A DNA stretch of 32,368 nucleotides from Phaeoceros laevis (taxonomy: Eukaryota; Anthocerotophyta; Anthocerotopsida; Notothyladales). The translations under genes and the position numbers were made by a program. The stretch lies in contig JBNGIQ010009448.1 in NCBI GenBank assembly GCA_049999765.1, positions 130,337 through 162,704 on the forward strand, in the 5' to 3' direction. Positions 32,217 through 32,368 of the stretch are shown piece by piece (the stretch's first letter is position 1; each line of letters begins with the position of its first letter). The notes under the pieces were generated by a model. The model saw only the letters and a list, made by a program, of their open reading frames with translations. It was not told where the DNA came from and searched no databases.

Positions 32217-32368
32217 TGCAGCCTACAGCAAAATATTCGTTCGTTTCAACCCGTTTCGGTACATTTCCGTGCGTTCAAACTTTTTTTGTTGTCCGTTTCG
32301 AGAGGGGGGGTAGACCCTGATTTATAATTTTATATTAAGGGGGCGAGGAGGAGGGCGCGGAGGAGGGC
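32217..32368. mobile_element. Second copy of the fold-back-like element, cut off by the window end
   Basis: From about 32217 the order of motifs repeats that at 24391-24540: gcagcctac, then cgtttc words, ttcaaactttttttgttgtccg, ttttatatta, and the start of the gaggagggcgcg purine array. The two copies differ by many substitutions, so they are not a recent duplication. The rest of the element lies beyond the window. Confidence 0.75.

Overview
The window is nuclear DNA from a land plant. It has multi-exon genes with consensus GT/AG introns, large PLS-class pentatricopeptide-repeat (PPR) genes, a plastid-type carotenoid cleavage dioxygenase, a plant receptor-like kinase, and several plant transposon families. 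The wording of the PPR repeats and of their E-domain tails resembles, from memory, seed-free vascular plants, most likely a fern. That placement is inference. Two runs of exactly 100 N are assembly gaps.

Layout. 1-1.9 kb: AT-rich intergenic DNA with two short tandem duplications. 1.9-3.6 kb (+): intronless RING-H2 protein with a long charged tail. 4.35-6.27 kb (-): four-exon receptor-like kinase whose catalytic residues are altered (probable pseudokinase). 7.6-10.5 kb (-): PPR gene with two small 5' exons. 11.03-15.78 kb (+): two tandem paralogous PPR genes, divergent from the first; both carry fossil DYW-domain sequence at their 3' ends. 16.7-20.4 kb (-): a complete carotenoid cleavage dioxygenase that I could resolve into 15 phase-consistent exons (649 residues). 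All four iron-ligand histidines are present, and its motifs look closest to the zaxinone-synthase branch.

From about 20.5 kb the window becomes repeat-dominated. It holds a 36-bp triple repeat upstream of the dioxygenase, two Tourist/PIF-Harbinger-like MITEs abutting and sharing one TTA (22.3-23.3 kb), and a third related copy at 29.7-30.1 kb. A 1.05-kb fold-back-like element with a purine-rich minisatellite lies at 24.0-25.1 kb, and a second copy starts at the window end. A decayed integrase-core gene (25.5-25.9 kb) adjoins a decayed pogo/CENP-B-type transposase (25.9-26.5 kb), which is next to a 500-bp SINE-like insertion with a 16-bp target-site duplication (26.5-27.0 kb). A broken unidentified gene (28.1-29.3 kb) and telomere-like AAACCCTAA motifs (30.5 kb) follow.

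The intact genes do not form a pathway. The three PPR proteins would act in organelle RNA processing and the dioxygenase in plastid apocarotenoid formation. The strongest points for follow-up are the zaxinone-synthase-like gene, the pseudokinase, the PPR pair with phase-matched acceptors but no separate first exon for the downstream copy, and the layered transposon fossils.
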